Part shown: positions 53,212-63,128 of the stretch, piece by piece
How the letters are laid out: each line of letters starts with the position of its first letter
How positions within the stretch are numbered: position 1 is the first letter of the stretch
Source: Citrobacter werkmanii NBRC 105721
Lineage (GTDB): Bacteria > Pseudomonadota > Gammaproteobacteria > Enterobacterales > Enterobacteriaceae
Assembly: GCA_000759755.1 (NCBI GenBank)
Contig: BBMW01000005.1
Location: 1-64,000 of the forward strand
Direction: 5' to 3'
Length of the DNA stretch: 64,000 bases
Position numbers and translations under genes: made by a program
The notes under the pieces: generated by a model
Database searches by the model: none
Told to the model about the DNA's origin: nothing
Seen by the model: only the letters and a program-made list of their open reading frames with translations

Positions 53212-53633
53212 AGCTTTAATCCTTATGATCAGTGCTTCTTCGTAGCAATCAATGCGTGATGATTGCCATCTCAAAAACGCGCGAAATTGGTCTGAAATTA
53301 TATCCTACTCATTGTTCCTTTTTGAATGGTTATCAACCCTAAATGACTCTTGCCATTCATTGCAAATGGCGAGGATATTACTTCCCCTGGTTGTGCCTTG
53401 CCCGACCCGTATTCCATTGAAGACAATGAGAAAATACAAGGATTTAAAGGCATTAAAATGGTATTATTAAGGCGCTAGCTGATGTTAATAAACATAGCAA
53501 GGTAAGAACTTTCTTAAAACAAAAAACATGCATATATTCAGATTGTTATGATATATTGTTTTTATCGATCAATATCGATACATTGATCGATATTATTGAT
53601 TGATTGTGATTAAAAGTGCATTATCAGGAAGTT
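53212..53633. other. fabI upstream region and EAL-gene promoter region
   Basis: About 420 bp between divergent genes, AT-rich in its second half. Its main feature is the 11-bp inverted repeat at 53563-53592. No other gene is convincing. Confidence 0.5.
53563..53592. repeat. Perfect 11-bp inverted repeat (candidate operator)
   Basis: TATCGATCAAT (53563-53573) and ATTGATCGATA (53582-53592) flank 8 bp that themselves contain ATCGAT. It lies about 42 bp upstream of the EAL-domain gene, in AT-rich DNA. Symmetry of this size suggests a site for a dimeric regulator. No T-run follows in either direction that would make it a terminator. Confidence 0.6.
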
Positions 53634-54344
53634 ATGATCAATTGGAGTGGTCTTATGCACTATCATTTCATCGCGGAACCGATGAGAGACACAACAAATA
53701 AGTTGCTGGGTGTGGAGATGATCGCCCGGTTTGCTGCAGATACGGTTCGCCCATTGCATGCAGATATCATCGTTTCAGCGTGGGATAGCGAACAAAAGCG
53801 TAATTTCATGCTCAAGCAAATTCAATTAATTGCCGAAAAGCGTGATTGGTTTGAGAGCAACAATCTGCTCTGCACCCTTCATCTTATTGATGAAATGGCG
53901 CTTCTGGCGATAGGTGATCCGGTCATCAAGTCGGCCCTACACGCAATGCCCTTTATTGCACTGGAGCTGTCAGAGCGTTTTCTGTCGAGTACGATTTGCC
54001 TGAATAATCTGCTGATTAATTCACTCTGTGATGGCCCAAACGCGCTATGGCTGGGCGATCTCGGCTCCGGTAACGTCGGGGCAACTCCACTGGTTTGCGG
54101 TCATTTTGACGTGGTTAAATTGGATCGCGGTTTTTTCCTTGAACAGGTAGAAAAGCCGATGTTTCCGGTGCTTATCAAAAACATTCGGGAATATTGCGAT
54201 CGCATTGCGGTGGAGGGGGTCGAAACATCACGACTTATCAATGACGTCAGCGCCGCAGGTGTCTGGGCGATACAGGGGAGCGTTTTTCCGTCAGTCGTGT
54301 TTAACGAGGTTGAGACTCTGCTCTTACCCGGTGTTTGTCACTGA
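53634..54344 (+). CDS. Degenerate EAL-domain protein, STM1697/YdiV-like
   Basis: A 236-residue stand-alone EAL domain. The signature Glu is in VEMIARF instead of ExLxR, the DDFGTG loop is replaced by GDLGSG, and the usual Asn of the metal site is not evident, so phosphodiesterase activity is unlikely. The conserved LELSERF, VKLDRGFF and VEGVET remain. Salmonella STM1697, next to the sap operon in that genome, and YdiV bind FlhD of the flagellar master regulator instead of degrading c-di-GMP. Three starts are possible (GTG 53616, ATG 53634, ATG 53655). 53634 aligns with the YdiV N-terminus. Confidence 0.82.
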   Translation: MINWSGLMHYHFIAEPMRDTTNKLLGVEMIARFAADTVRPLHADIIVSAWDSEQKRNFMLKQIQLIAEKRDWFESNNLLCTLHLIDEMALLAIGDPVIKSALHAMPFIALELSERFLSSTICLNNLLINSLCDGPNALWLGDLGSGNVGATPLVCGHFDVVKLDRGFFLEQVEKPMFPVLIKNIREYCDRIAVEGVETSRLINDVSAAGVWAIQGSVFPSVVFNEVETLLLPGVCH

Positions 54345-54354
54345 TGGCGTAATT

Positions 54355-54381
54355 GCCCTCCGGCTACGGAGGGCTGCGGCT
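54355..54381. terminator. Terminator between the EAL gene and sapF
   Basis: GCCCTCCG / CGGAGGGC form an 8-bp perfect stem with loop GCTA, followed by TGCGGCTTTATT. The genes are convergent. Confidence 0.7.
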
Positions 54382-54384
54382 TTA

Positions 54385-55191
54385 TTAGCGATCTTTCCGC
54401 CAGGCGTCCGCGGTAAGCGCCTCGCCAAAATGCCCTGCAATCAGACGACGAGTCAGCTCATGTAGTGGGGAGGCCAGAACATCCGCGGTACTGCCGCGCT
54501 CAACAACTTCCCCCTTATGCATGACTAATACTTGATCGCTAATGTGCTTCATCATGCCGATATGCTGAGTCACATAGATATATGAAATCCCCTGTTTTTC
54601 CTGTAATTCCAGCATCAAATTGATGAGCTGCGAACGCATCGACATGTCGAGAGAGGCAAGGGCTTCGTCGGCGATAATCACTTTAGGTCGCAAAATGAGC
54701 GCGCGGGCAAGCCCCAGGCGCTGTTTTTGCCCCGGCGCTAACATATGCGGGTAATAGCTCACATGGTCAGGCAGCAGGCCGACCATGCGCATCGTTTCTA
54801 TTATCTGTTTGCGACGCTGTTCAGGTTCCAGGTCGGTGTTCAGACGCAGCGGGAAATCGAGGATCTGTGAAATACGCTGACGAGGGTTAAGCGATGTTGA
54901 CGGATCCTGAAAAATCATGCGGATCCGCTGACTACGGAATGAGTAATCACCATACTTTAGCGGGTGATCGTCAATCAGCAGTTCACCGCTGGTGGGTTCA
55001 ATCATGCCAGCTAACATCTTTGCCAGCGTGGACTTACCGGAACCATTCTCGCCAATGACGGCGAGCGTCTGACGTTCGCGCAGGGTAAAGCTGAGTGGTT
55101 TAACGGCCTCAACGGTCTGTCGGCGAAATAAACCCGTCCGGTAGCGAAAGGTTTTGCTCAGATTGCGAACTTCGAGCAGGGTTTCTACCAT
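54385..55191 (-). CDS. sapF: SapF, peptide ABC transporter ATPase
   Basis: An ATPase of the Sap system, linked to resistance to antimicrobial peptides and to putrescine export in E. coli. It has 268 residues: Walker A GENGSGKS, signature LAPGQKQRLGLA and Walker B VIIADEALASLD. It is the last gene of the sap operon, one base after the sapD stop. It lacks the cysteine-rich extension present in SapD and OppD. Confidence 0.96.
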   Translation of the reverse strand: MVETLLEVRNLSKTFRYRTGLFRRQTVEAVKPLSFTLRERQTLAVIGENGSGKSTLAKMLAGMIEPTSGELLIDDHPLKYGDYSFRSQRIRMIFQDPSTSLNPRQRISQILDFPLRLNTDLEPEQRRKQIIETMRMVGLLPDHVSYYPHMLAPGQKQRLGLARALILRPKVIIADEALASLDMSMRSQLINLMLELQEKQGISYIYVTQHIGMMKHISDQVLVMHKGEVVERGSTADVLASPLHELTRRLIAGHFGEALTADAWRKDR

Positions 55192-55192
55192 C

Positions 55193-56185
55193 TCACTCTC
55201 TCTCCATATTCAGCGGGAAATGACAGGCGTAGAGATGATTCTTTGCTCCGGTCAGTCGTGGGGTTTCAATACATTCACGTTGAGCATAAGGGCAGCGCGG
55301 CCCCAGACGGCAGCCGATGGGTAATTGTTCCAGCAATGGAATCGCTCCTGGCATGGTATTCAAACGACTTTTATGCGGCATGGCGCTACCAAAATCAGGA
55401 ATGGCGCGGATCAACGCCTGCGTATAAGGATGATGTGGAATCGTCACCAGATCTTTACTGGGCGCGGTTTCCACCGTTTGTCCGCAGTACATTACGTTGA
55501 TTTTGTCTGCCCACTGGCTGAGCATTTGCAGGTCATGGCTGATCAACAAAATGGTGGTATTGCTATTTTGGTTCAGCCGGGTCAGCAGGCGAAATATTTG
55601 CGCCTGGGTCGTTGGCTCCATCGCGTTCGTCGGCTCATCAGCAATCAGCAAGCGCGGCTGATTAGCCAGTGCGATAGCGATCATTACCTTCTGACACTCG
55701 CCGTCGGTCAGTTCATACGGGAAGCTGCGCATGGCATCTTTATGGTCTTTTATCCCGACGCGGTGCAAAAGCTCAATCGCCCGGCGTTTACGCCAGCCGA
55801 TGCGCTGCCACCAGCGGCCCTTGTAGGTCCAGGCTGGAATATTTTGCATCAGCTGTCGTCCAATACGCTCGGACGGATCAAGACACGATTGCGGTTCCTG
55901 AAAGATCATGGAAACGTTATGACCGACCAGCTTGCGTCGTTCACGCGCGGAAAGGCGCAGGAGATCGATATCATCAAAGCGCATACGGTCGGCGGTTACG
56001 CGCCAGTTATCTTTAGCGACGCCGCAAATGGCCTTGGCGATCAGGCTCTTGCCGGAGCCAGACTCGCCAACCAGTCCGCGGATTTCACCCTCATTGAGGG
56101 TCATGCTGACGCGGTCAACTGCTTTTACCCAGTCGTCACCGGTTCTGAATTCAATGGTCAGGTTGCGAATATCGAGTAATGGCAT
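55193..56185 (-). CDS. sapD: SapD, peptide ABC transporter ATPase
   Basis: The second Sap ATPase, 330 residues; in E. coli SapD also supports Trk potassium uptake as an ATP-binding partner. Walker A is GESGSGKS, the signature is [12 protein letters not shown] (unusual TDGE in place of SGGQ), and Walker B is [11 protein letters not shown]. The C-terminus has the cysteine cluster [14 protein letters not shown]. It overlaps sapC by one base. Confidence 0.96.
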   Translation of the reverse strand: MPLLDIRNLTIEFRTGDDWVKAVDRVSMTLNEGEIRGLVGESGSGKSLIAKAICGVAKDNWRVTADRMRFDDIDLLRLSARERRKLVGHNVSMIFQEPQSCLDPSERIGRQLMQNIPAWTYKGRWWQRIGWRKRRAIELLHRVGIKDHKDAMRSFPYELTDGECQKVMIAIALANQPRLLIADEPTNAMEPTTQAQIFRLLTRLNQNSNTTILLISHDLQMLSQWADKINVMYCGQTVETAPSKDLVTIPHHPYTQALIRAIPDFGSAMPHKSRLNTMPGAIPLLEQLPIGCRLGPRCPYAQRECIETPRLTGAKNHLYACHFPLNMERE

Positions 56186-57075
56186 TATTCCACCCCCGCA
56201 ATAATTGCGCGGCGCACGCCATCACCCAGCAGGTTAACCAACAGCACGCTTATCATGATCGCCGCCCCTGGCAGCATGACAGTCCACGGTGCGACATAAA
56301 TCAGTTCCAGCGCGTCGCCGAGCATGGCTCCCCATTCCGGTGATGGCAATTGTGCGCCCAGGTCGAGAAAACCCAGCGCGGCGATATCCAGAATCGCCAT
56401 CGACAGCGCACGGGTAATTTCAGTGATAAGCCCGGCGGTAATATTGGGCAGAACGGCGAACCACAGGATATTGAGCGTGGTTGCGCCATCAAGGCGAGCG
56501 GCAATGACATACTCTTTTTCCAGTTCGTCATGCACCATGCTGTAGACGGAACGAACCATCCGCGGCAGCAGCGCCAGCCAGACGGCAAACATCGCGTGAG
56601 TCAGATGCGGACCGGCAAAAGCCACCACAATAATCGCCAACAACAGTGAAGGGATCGACAGCAGGGTGTCCAGAATGTGATTGAGCACCGCGGAACGCAA
56701 ACCGTGTGTTGCCCCGGCAACCACGCCAAGCAATAAACCACACAGCGTGGCGGCAAGGGTGACGACAAACGCGCCGCCCACGGTTGGGGCCGCACCGCTG
56801 AGCAGGCGGCTTAAAACATCACGCCCCAGATCATCAGTCCCGAGGAAGAAAGAGACTTCGCCATAGCGCGACCATGACGGTGGCAAAAGCTGGTAGCCGA
56901 GAAACTGTTGGTCGATGCCATAAGGCGCGAACCAACCACCAAAAATACACAGAATCGCCAGTCCCGCACAGCCATACAGGCCGATCATTGCGGTTGCATC
57001 GCCGTAAAAATTGCGCCATGCGGTGCGCAGCGTACCAGGCGGGCGCTTTTCGCTGTAGACGCTATCGTAAGGCAT
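56185..57075 (-). CDS. sapC: SapC, peptide ABC transporter permease
   Basis: A membrane subunit of 296 residues with about six spans. The N-terminal soluble stretch [14 protein letters not shown] and the permease motif around [13 protein letters not shown] are visible. It overlaps the end of sapB by 14 bp, so the two are translated together. Confidence 0.95.
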   Translation of the reverse strand: MPYDSVYSEKRPPGTLRTAWRNFYGDATAMIGLYGCAGLAILCIFGGWFAPYGIDQQFLGYQLLPPSWSRYGEVSFFLGTDDLGRDVLSRLLSGAAPTVGGAFVVTLAATLCGLLLGVVAGATHGLRSAVLNHILDTLLSIPSLLLAIIVVAFAGPHLTHAMFAVWLALLPRMVRSVYSMVHDELEKEYVIAARLDGATTLNILWFAVLPNITAGLITEITRALSMAILDIAALGFLDLGAQLPSPEWGAMLGDALELIYVAPWTVMLPGAAIMISVLLVNLLGDGVRRAIIAGVE

Positions 57076-58027
57076 ACCATTCCTTATGTTTCAGAGGGTT
57101 AGCCATAGCACCCAAAATATCAGAGATGACGTTAACAATGATAACCAATGAGCCTATTATCATCACACCCGCCGAAATAGCCGCGTAATCTTGCTGGCGA
57201 ATCGCGTTAATCAGCCAACGGCCAAGACCTGGCCAGCTAAAGACCATCTCGGTGATCATCGCCAGCGTCAGCATGGTGGAAAACTGTAAACCCAGGCGCG
57301 GGATAACCGGTGGAAGTGCGTTGTGCAGTACGTGACGGCGTAAAATCGTTAACCGTGACAGACCACGAGTAGCCGCCGCTTTAACATAGTTTTGATCAAA
57401 GACCTCAATGGTGCTGATACGCATCAGACGAATAACTTCCGTCGTCGGTGCCACGGAGAGCGTTAATACCGGAAGCACCATATGACGGATCGCACTGACC
57501 AGCATTTCATCGCGCCAGGGCGAGTCGGTGATCCACGCATCAATAATGGCAAATCCGGTAACGGGCTTAACTTCGTAGAGCAGATCAAAACGCCCGGAAA
57601 CGGGCAGCCAGCCGAGGGTCAGTGAGAAGAGCAACGTCAGCAGCAGCGCCAGCCAAAAAACCGGAATAGAAAAGCCCATCAGAGCCAATGCGCTGATGCA
57701 ACGGTCCTGCCATTTATTACGTGTTATGCCCGCTAACATGCCTATCGGGATCCCGACCATCAGTGCAAAACCAAAGGCCAGAATGCACAGCTCCATCGTC
57801 GCCGGAAACACCTCTTTGAGTTGTTCTGAGATTAACTGGCCGTTAATACTGGACACACCAAAATCCCAGTGAATCAGGCCATTGAACCAGAATACCCAGG
57901 CGTTCCACAGCGATGCGCCCTGTAACGGCGCATGAGGTGTGAAGTAGCTCAGGCTGAACCCAATAAAAGTCAGGAAGAACAGGGTGACCAGCAGTAATAA
58001 AAATCGGCGCAGGGTGAAGATAATCAT
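57062..58027 (-). CDS. sapB: SapB, peptide ABC transporter permease
   Basis: The first permease of the Sap system, 321 residues, about six spans. The permease docking motif is visible near [20 protein letters not shown]. Its ATG overlaps the sapA stop by 4 bp (ATGA). Confidence 0.95.
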   Translation of the reverse strand: MIIFTLRRFLLLLVTLFFLTFIGFSLSYFTPHAPLQGASLWNAWVFWFNGLIHWDFGVSSINGQLISEQLKEVFPATMELCILAFGFALMVGIPIGMLAGITRNKWQDRCISALALMGFSIPVFWLALLLTLLFSLTLGWLPVSGRFDLLYEVKPVTGFAIIDAWITDSPWRDEMLVSAIRHMVLPVLTLSVAPTTEVIRLMRISTIEVFDQNYVKAAATRGLSRLTILRRHVLHNALPPVIPRLGLQFSTMLTLAMITEMVFSWPGLGRWLINAIRQQDYAAISAGVMIIGSLVIIVNVISDILGAMANPLKHKEWYALR

Positions 58028-59667
58028 GGTTTTTTCACCTCTTCAGCCTTTTCCCTGGAAACCCCGGCAAAAGAAGCGTTGCCGAATGGACTGAGCACCA
58101 GCCCTTTGATGTCATAGCGGTAAGCCTGCAAACGGAGCGAAGAGGCCAGCGGCAGGATCGGCAACTCGCGTGCGAGAATATTTTGTGCTTCGTCGTAGGC
58201 ATCAATCCGCGAGGAGAGTTGTTGCGAAGAGAGGGCTTTGCGCAAAATGCTGTCAAACTCCGGATTGCACCAGTGGGCAAAGTTGGTCTGTGAGTTAATG
58301 GCGGCACAACTGAGCATCGGTCGGAAAAAACTGTCAGGATCGTTACTGTCAGTTGCCCAACCGGACAACGTCAGATCATGATTCATATCCATTAATCGCG
58401 CCTCCTGAAAACGACCCTCTACCGGGATGATCTTCACTTTCACACCCACCTGAGCCATATCAGCCTGAATCAGCTCCGCGGTTTTCAGGGGACTGGGGTT
58501 CCAGGCCTGAGAGCTGGTGGGGACCCAAAGTTGTAACGTCAGGTTTTCCAACCCCAGCGCTTTTAGCTGCTCGCGCGATTTTTCCGGATTGTACTCGGTA
58601 ATTTTAGCTTCGTTGTCATAAGCCCACGAGGCGCGAGGCAAAATAGATGCCGCGGTTTCCGCCGTACCGTAGTAAATAGATTGCATTAACCGTTGGTTGT
58701 TAATAGCCAGCGCTAACGCATGTCGTACGGCAGGATTGTTCAACGGCGGTTTATCCGTGTTGAACGCCAGATAGGCGATATTCATCCCCGGACGCAGCGT
58801 CAGACGCAGTCGAGGATCATCACGCAATATGCTGAGCTGGCTGGCAGCGGGCCAGGCCAGGACATCGCACTCGCCGGTCAGTAATTTCGATAAACGTCCG
58901 GTTCCGCCAGAGCCGAGATCCACCACGACCTGCGGCATCAAGGGGGTACCACGCCAGAATTTTTCATGCCGTTGTAGGCGAATATATTGGCCTGCACGAT
59001 TTTCTGAAAGTTGGTACGGTCCAGTGCCGACGGGTTGTCTGTCGAGTAATTCCTGGCGATCCTGTTTTGCTAATTTGGCAGCATATTCAGCCGACATCAC
59101 AGAGGCATAATGTGTGGCAAGGTGCCACAAGAAAGAAGCGTCGGGTTGATTTAAGCGAAATTCAACGGTGTTGTTGTCCAGCTTGCGCACGCTTTGGACG
59201 TTATCGGCGAACTGCAGGCTGTCAAAATAAGGAAAACTGCTGCCATTGACATTGTGCCACGGATGCTGGCGATCAAAGATGCGCTCGAAGGTAAATACCA
59301 CATCGTCCGCATTCAGTTTGCGGGTGGGCGTGAACCAGGCTGTCTTTTGAAACGGAACATCGCGACGTAAATGAAAGCGGTAGGTTGCGCCGTTATCCAT
59401 GACTTCCCAGCTTTCAGCCAGTTCTGGCACCAGGCGATAGGTATAGGGATCGACATCAAGTAGTCGGTCATACAATTGGGCCGCTAATGTGTCTACGATG
59501 AGACCGCTGCTCGCTTTTTGTGGATTGAACGTATTGACCTGCCCACTAACGCAATAGACAAAGCCACTGTCACGAATATCAGCGTACGGGGCCTGCTCAG
59601 GCGCAGCTACAGCCTGACCACTCAGAAATCCAGCCATCACGATCAGAGATGATAAAACCAGGCGCAT
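58024..59667 (-). CDS. sapA: SapA, periplasmic peptide-binding protein
   Basis: The solute-binding protein of the Sap importer, implicated in resistance to cationic antimicrobial peptides. It has 547 residues: a signal peptide of 21 residues ([21 protein letters not shown]) and a type 5 solute-binding fold like OppA and DppA. It is the first gene of the five-gene sapABCDF operon. Confidence 0.96.
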   Translation of the reverse strand: MRLVLSSLIVMAGFLSGQAVAAPEQAPYADIRDSGFVYCVSGQVNTFNPQKASSGLIVDTLAAQLYDRLLDVDPYTYRLVPELAESWEVMDNGATYRFHLRRDVPFQKTAWFTPTRKLNADDVVFTFERIFDRQHPWHNVNGSSFPYFDSLQFADNVQSVRKLDNNTVEFRLNQPDASFLWHLATHYASVMSAEYAAKLAKQDRQELLDRQPVGTGPYQLSENRAGQYIRLQRHEKFWRGTPLMPQVVVDLGSGGTGRLSKLLTGECDVLAWPAASQLSILRDDPRLRLTLRPGMNIAYLAFNTDKPPLNNPAVRHALALAINNQRLMQSIYYGTAETAASILPRASWAYDNEAKITEYNPEKSREQLKALGLENLTLQLWVPTSSQAWNPSPLKTAELIQADMAQVGVKVKIIPVEGRFQEARLMDMNHDLTLSGWATDSNDPDSFFRPMLSCAAINSQTNFAHWCNPEFDSILRKALSSQQLSSRIDAYDEAQNILARELPILPLASSLRLQAYRYDIKGLVLSPFGNASFAGVSREKAEEVKKP

Positions 59668-60009
59668 AATTTTAAAGGGTTATATATAAAGAAGCTATCT
59701 TACTAATACTTAATGACATTTGCCATTACCGTTTGTGTTTGGGGCTGCAGGGGTGATGACCGCGAATTCAACATCGTCAGTTGGTCAAAATTCATACCTG
59801 CTATCCACTTTGCATATACTCTATTAGCTATCTTAGCATTTTCATGGCCCCTCTGACTCGCTTAAACGCCGGATTCACTGGGAGAGAGATTATGTGAGGT
59901 GTCTGACGGGAAAAATGAATCTGTTGAATGGAAGGGGGGCGTCCAGAGAATCAGCGGAAAAGTAACAAGAATGAGGCCGGGAAGAGTGAATATCTTCCCG
60001 GATGTCGAA
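59668..60009. other. sapA upstream region and 3' region of the omdA-like gene
   Basis: About 340 bp. It carries the sapA promoter region, where I can assign no hexamers safely, and the hairpin at 59977-60001. No gene is seen. Confidence 0.45.
59977..60001 (-). terminator. Hairpin after the omdA-like gene
   Basis: CCGGGAAGA / TCTTCCCGG form a 9-bp perfect stem with a 7-nt loop. On the minus strand it lies 8 bp after the stop and is followed by a moderately T-rich tail. Confidence 0.65.
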
Positions 60010-60402
60010 TTACTTCTGGATTTTATTAACGCGTACCACCGGCGGTTGCATTTTAGCGTCAAGGCTACCGTTAATCCTGATCATTTGATCGGGTTTTACC
60101 GTTCGGCCATCAAAGACGGCAAGCGGGATTAGCGTATTGATAGTGCCGGTTTTGTCCCGGAAGATAAACTTATCTCCTCCTTGAGCCTCAATGAGATTAC
60201 CTCGTAAAGAGATGGTCGCACCGTCATGCATGGTTTTAGCTTGTTGGACGGTCATGATTCTTGCATCTTCAGTGCCACGATACCCTTCATCCAGTGCGTG
60301 CGCAGGTGGCGGGGCGGTATCTTTTTTTAATCCGCCATTATCATCGGCAAACGCTGTGGGCAATAAAAAACAACACAGTAAGGGGGCGAGAGATATTTTC
60401 AT
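60010..60402 (-). CDS. OmdA/YdeI-type periplasmic OB-fold protein (YgiW family)
   Basis: A 130-residue exported protein. A signal peptide of about 19 residues ([19 protein letters not shown]) precedes a short Pro-rich linker and the BOF domain with [34 protein letters not shown] and FRDKTGTIN. Salmonella YdeI (OmdA), which it resembles closely in these segments, is needed for resistance to polymyxin B and is controlled by RcsB/PhoP/SlyA. In E. coli and Salmonella ydeI lies elsewhere, near marRAB, so the position beside sapA is different. It is divergent from the gene at 60534. Confidence 0.85.
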   Translation of the reverse strand: MKISLAPLLCCFLLPTAFADDNGGLKKDTAPPPAHALDEGYRGTEDARIMTVQQAKTMHDGATISLRGNLIEAQGGDKFIFRDKTGTINTLIPLAVFDGRTVKPDQMIRINGSLDAKMQPPVVRVNKIQK

Positions 60403-60533
60403 AGAGCCTCCATTAAAATTGATTTGACTTATTAAGTTTTGTAGCTATTTATTAATTTGGCGAGTGGGATAAGTCTCAAATTGTAATTTTTCAATAAAAC
60501 AACGGCTTGGTGTTATATAAGCGAGGCGGGGAG

Positions 60534-61037
60534 ATGAACAGAGAGAAAGCCCATTTGCAAGGCGTAAAAGAGAGCCAGCGTTTTCTGAATTTTGAATCTG
60601 GCTTTCACAAGATTGGTTTTATCTGTTTGCTCTGCATTGTTTTACTTGCTATGGAGGGATCGTTTTCCAAGGGATATTTAAGTGAGGTAACGAGAAAAAA
60701 TAGCTTAAAGACAACAGAGTTACAATACGAAAGGTTTGGGCGTTTGCAAACGGAATTTAAAATTAACATCTCTGCACAAAAGTATGATTCTGTGAACAAG
60801 ACGTTGCGCATTGGCGGCGATTTCAACAAATTTTATGAGATGGAAAATATTTGGCCGCAGCCAGACAGCATGTACAGCAAGGGTAATGATCTTTACCTTG
60901 TCTACAATGATTCTGAAGCAACGCAGGACTTTACTATCTGGCTGCAGGTTACGCCCGTGAAGCCAGGAAGTGTAATGAGTTTTCTCCAGCTAAATGGCGA
61001 ACCTGAAATCCGCTTCAGACAATTTATTTATCCCTAG
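60534..61037 (+). CDS. Single-span membrane protein of unknown function
   Basis: A 167-residue protein: about 20 hydrophilic residues, one membrane span (about 23-42, IGFICLLCIVLLAMEGSF), then a periplasmic domain of about 125 residues rich in beta-type sequence (LRIGGDFNKFYEM, DFTIWLQVTPVKPGS). I do not recognise the family. I start at ATG 60534, preceded by GAGGCGGGGAG; the frame is open to 60507. The next gene begins 9 bp after the stop, so the pair probably forms a functional unit with the DUF421 protein. Confidence 0.65.
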   Translation: MNREKAHLQGVKESQRFLNFESGFHKIGFICLLCIVLLAMEGSFSKGYLSEVTRKNSLKTTELQYERFGRLQTEFKINISAQKYDSVNKTLRIGGDFNKFYEMENIWPQPDSMYSKGNDLYLVYNDSEATQDFTIWLQVTPVKPGSVMSFLQLNGEPEIRFRQFIYP

Positions 61038-61046
61038 GAGGTGAGT

Positions 61047-61493
61047 ATGGAGATGGTCTTCCGGGCATTAGCCATTTACCTTATTTTGCTGGTAGTTTTC
61101 AAAATTGCAGGTCGCCGGGCATTGTTACAAATGACCAGCTTCGATCTGATTTTATTACTGATTATCAGTGAAGCAACTCAACAAGCCTTATTGGGTAATG
61201 ATTTTTCGCTAACCGGCGCCATGATCACGATTGTCACACTGGTTACTATTGATATTCTGTTTGGTTTCATTAAGAAAAAGGTAGGTGGGGCAGAATCCGT
61301 GCTGGATGGCTCTCCGGTTATCCTGCTTGATCACGGGATACCTTTGTTGGATAAAATGAAGAAAGTGGATGTTTCTCTTGACGATATATTAGTCGCTGCA
61401 CGACAAAATCAGGGGATTACCGAATCCAGTAAAATCAAGTATGCCATTCTGGAACGTAACGGACATATTTCTGTCATTCCTGAAGAGAATTAG
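61047..61493 (+). CDS. DUF421 (YetF/YcaP-like) inner-membrane protein
   Basis: A 148-residue protein: three N-terminal hydrophobic segments (to about residue 75, with the family-typical GRRALLQMTSFDLILLLIIS), then a small soluble domain with ILLDHGIPLLDKMKKVDVSLDDI and KYAILERNGHISVIP, which is the usual DUF421 tail. The family's role is unknown; Bacillus homologues affect spore germination and phosphatidylserine-related functions. ATG 61047 has an ideal AGGAGG 5 bp upstream. Confidence 0.8.
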   Translation: MEMVFRALAIYLILLVVFKIAGRRALLQMTSFDLILLLIISEATQQALLGNDFSLTGAMITIVTLVTIDILFGFIKKKVGGAESVLDGSPVILLDHGIPLLDKMKKVDVSLDDILVAARQNQGITESSKIKYAILERNGHISVIPEEN

Positions 61494-61503
61494 CGAGGCG
61501 GTA

Positions 61504-62019
61504 ATGAACACGGAGTACAATGACGCAAAAACACGCAATGAACTGACGAAACGGGTTGCAAAAACGCTTATTGATCGCGGTTTAACGTTGACTACCGCAG
61601 AATCTTGTACAGGAGGAAACTTGGCCGCCGCGCTTTGTGCACAGGCGGATACCGCAGAATTTTATGATATCGGCGTTATAACCTTTAGCGATCGTGCCAA
61701 GCAGAAAATGCTCGGCGTGCGGGCCAGTACGCTGGAGAAATATAGCGCCGTTAGTGAGCAAACGGTAAGTGAGATGTCTGTAGGGATACGTGAGCAAGCC
61801 GGAACCGATATCAGCATAGCCATTAGCGGATATGCGGGGCCGGAGGGTGGGGAGGATGGTACTCCCGCAGGAACGGTGTGGTTTGCGTGGAATTTCCGCG
61901 GGCGGATAATAACAAAACGGGAATATTTTTCCGGTGATTGCCAGGACGTTATAGAAAAGGCGGTACGTTTTAGCCTGGCGGTATTGGTTGAAGAAGTTTC
62001 AGTCTGGAAGAACAAATAA
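61504..62019 (+). CDS. YdeJ-like CinA-family protein
   Basis: A 171-residue stand-alone CinA C-terminal domain, the type found in nicotinamide-nucleotide (NMN) amidases such as PncC. The conserved catalytic region TTAESCTGGNLAAALC (residues about 30-45) and ISGYAGPEGGEDGTPAGTVWFA are present. The length equals E. coli YdeJ, a PncC paralogue of unknown role. I use ATG 61504 with GAGGCGG upstream; the frame is open through the end of the previous gene. It follows the DUF421 gene by 10 bp, so the three genes form one operon. Confidence 0.83.
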   Translation: MNTEYNDAKTRNELTKRVAKTLIDRGLTLTTAESCTGGNLAAALCAQADTAEFYDIGVITFSDRAKQKMLGVRASTLEKYSAVSEQTVSEMSVGIREQAGTDISIAISGYAGPEGGEDGTPAGTVWFAWNFRGRIITKREYFSGDCQDVIEKAVRFSLAVLVEEVSVWKNK

Positions 62020-62195
62020 ATAAACCAGGACTTATCCGAGTAAATATCTCAACGCAATGTGAAGTTATCATCGTAAGGACCAGGTTAATATTTGGCAAAA
62101 ATGAAGTTGTGGGTAAATTATAAAGGTCATGTCATTCATTTTGTTCTACGCTTATTAGTCTTTGCGATGAATGATGACTCATGAGAGGTGATTGA

Positions 62196-63104
62196 ATGAC
62201 TGACCTAAATAAAGGAAAACAGACCACCAATAAAACTAATTCAGAACGTTTTCCGCAGCCGCCTTTTCCACATCAAAAACAACCTTTTCCGGGTCTGGCT
62301 GGAAAAATGCAACCGCGTCCCGATCATGGCGAAGAAAGCTATCAGGGAAGCGGCAGGTTAAATGGTCGCAAGGTATTAATTACCGGAGGTGATTCAGGTA
62401 TTGGGCGTGCAGTTGCCATTGCTTATGCCCGCGAAGGCGCCGATGTCGCGATTAATTACTTACCTGAAGAAGAGGACGATGCGCGCGAAGTTGTCGAATT
62501 GATAAAAAAAACAGGGAGACAAGTCGCGGCGATTCCCGGTGATATTCGTGACGAAACTTTCTGTAACCATCTGGTAAAACAGGCGGTAGAAGCGCTGGGA
62601 GGGTTGGATATTCTGGTGAATAACGCCGGTCGTCAGCAATTTTGCGAATCGATCGAAGACCTCACCACAGAAGAGTTTGATGCGACATTCAAGACCAATG
62701 TCTACGCCATGTTTTGGATCACCAAAGCGGCTGTTCCTCATTTCTCACGAGACAGCGTGATTATTAACACCTCGTCGGTACAGGCTTATGAGCCAAGTGA
62801 GATCCTGCTTGATTATGCTCAGACCAAGGCGGCGATAGTGGCATTTACTAAATCGCTGGCAAAGCAACTGGCACCCAAAGGGATCCGTGTGAATGCTGTC
62901 GCGCCTGGACCGTACTGGACGGTATTGCAGTGTTGCGGCGGCCAACCACAGGAAAAAATTGAGAAATTTGGCGCAAATGCGCCGCTCGGTCGGCCAGGCC
63001 AACCGGTAGAAATTGCTCCGCTGTATGTCACTTTAGCGGCTGAAGAGAATAGCTATACATCCGGTCAGGTATGGTGTTCTGACGGGGGGACCGGAACCCT
63101 CTGA
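62196..63104 (+). CDS. YghA-like short-chain dehydrogenase
   Basis: A 302-residue SDR with an N-terminal Pro-rich extension of about 50 residues (FPQPPFPHQKQPFPGLAGKM), typical of the YghA / general stress protein 39 subfamily. The nucleotide motif is ITGGDSGIGRA, NNAG is present, and the Ser...Tyr-x-x-x-Lys catalytic set is in NTSSVQAYEPSEILLDYAQTK. The cofactor and substrate are unknown. GAGAGGTG is the ribosome site. Its distance from the ydeJ-like gene (176 bp) suggests a separate promoter. Confidence 0.85.
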   Translation: MTDLNKGKQTTNKTNSERFPQPPFPHQKQPFPGLAGKMQPRPDHGEESYQGSGRLNGRKVLITGGDSGIGRAVAIAYAREGADVAINYLPEEEDDAREVVELIKKTGRQVAAIPGDIRDETFCNHLVKQAVEALGGLDILVNNAGRQQFCESIEDLTTEEFDATFKTNVYAMFWITKAAVPHFSRDSVIINTSSVQAYEPSEILLDYAQTKAAIVAFTKSLAKQLAPKGIRVNAVAPGPYWTVLQCCGGQPQEKIEKFGANAPLGRPGQPVEIAPLYVTLAAEENSYTSGQVWCSDGGTGTL

Positions 63105-63128
63105 CGTCTATGTTCGCTGAGTCGAAAC

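Noticed and set aside
55325-56179. A 284-codon open frame on the plus strand inside sapD
   Set aside because: Antisense shadow of sapD; no ribosome site and no known family.
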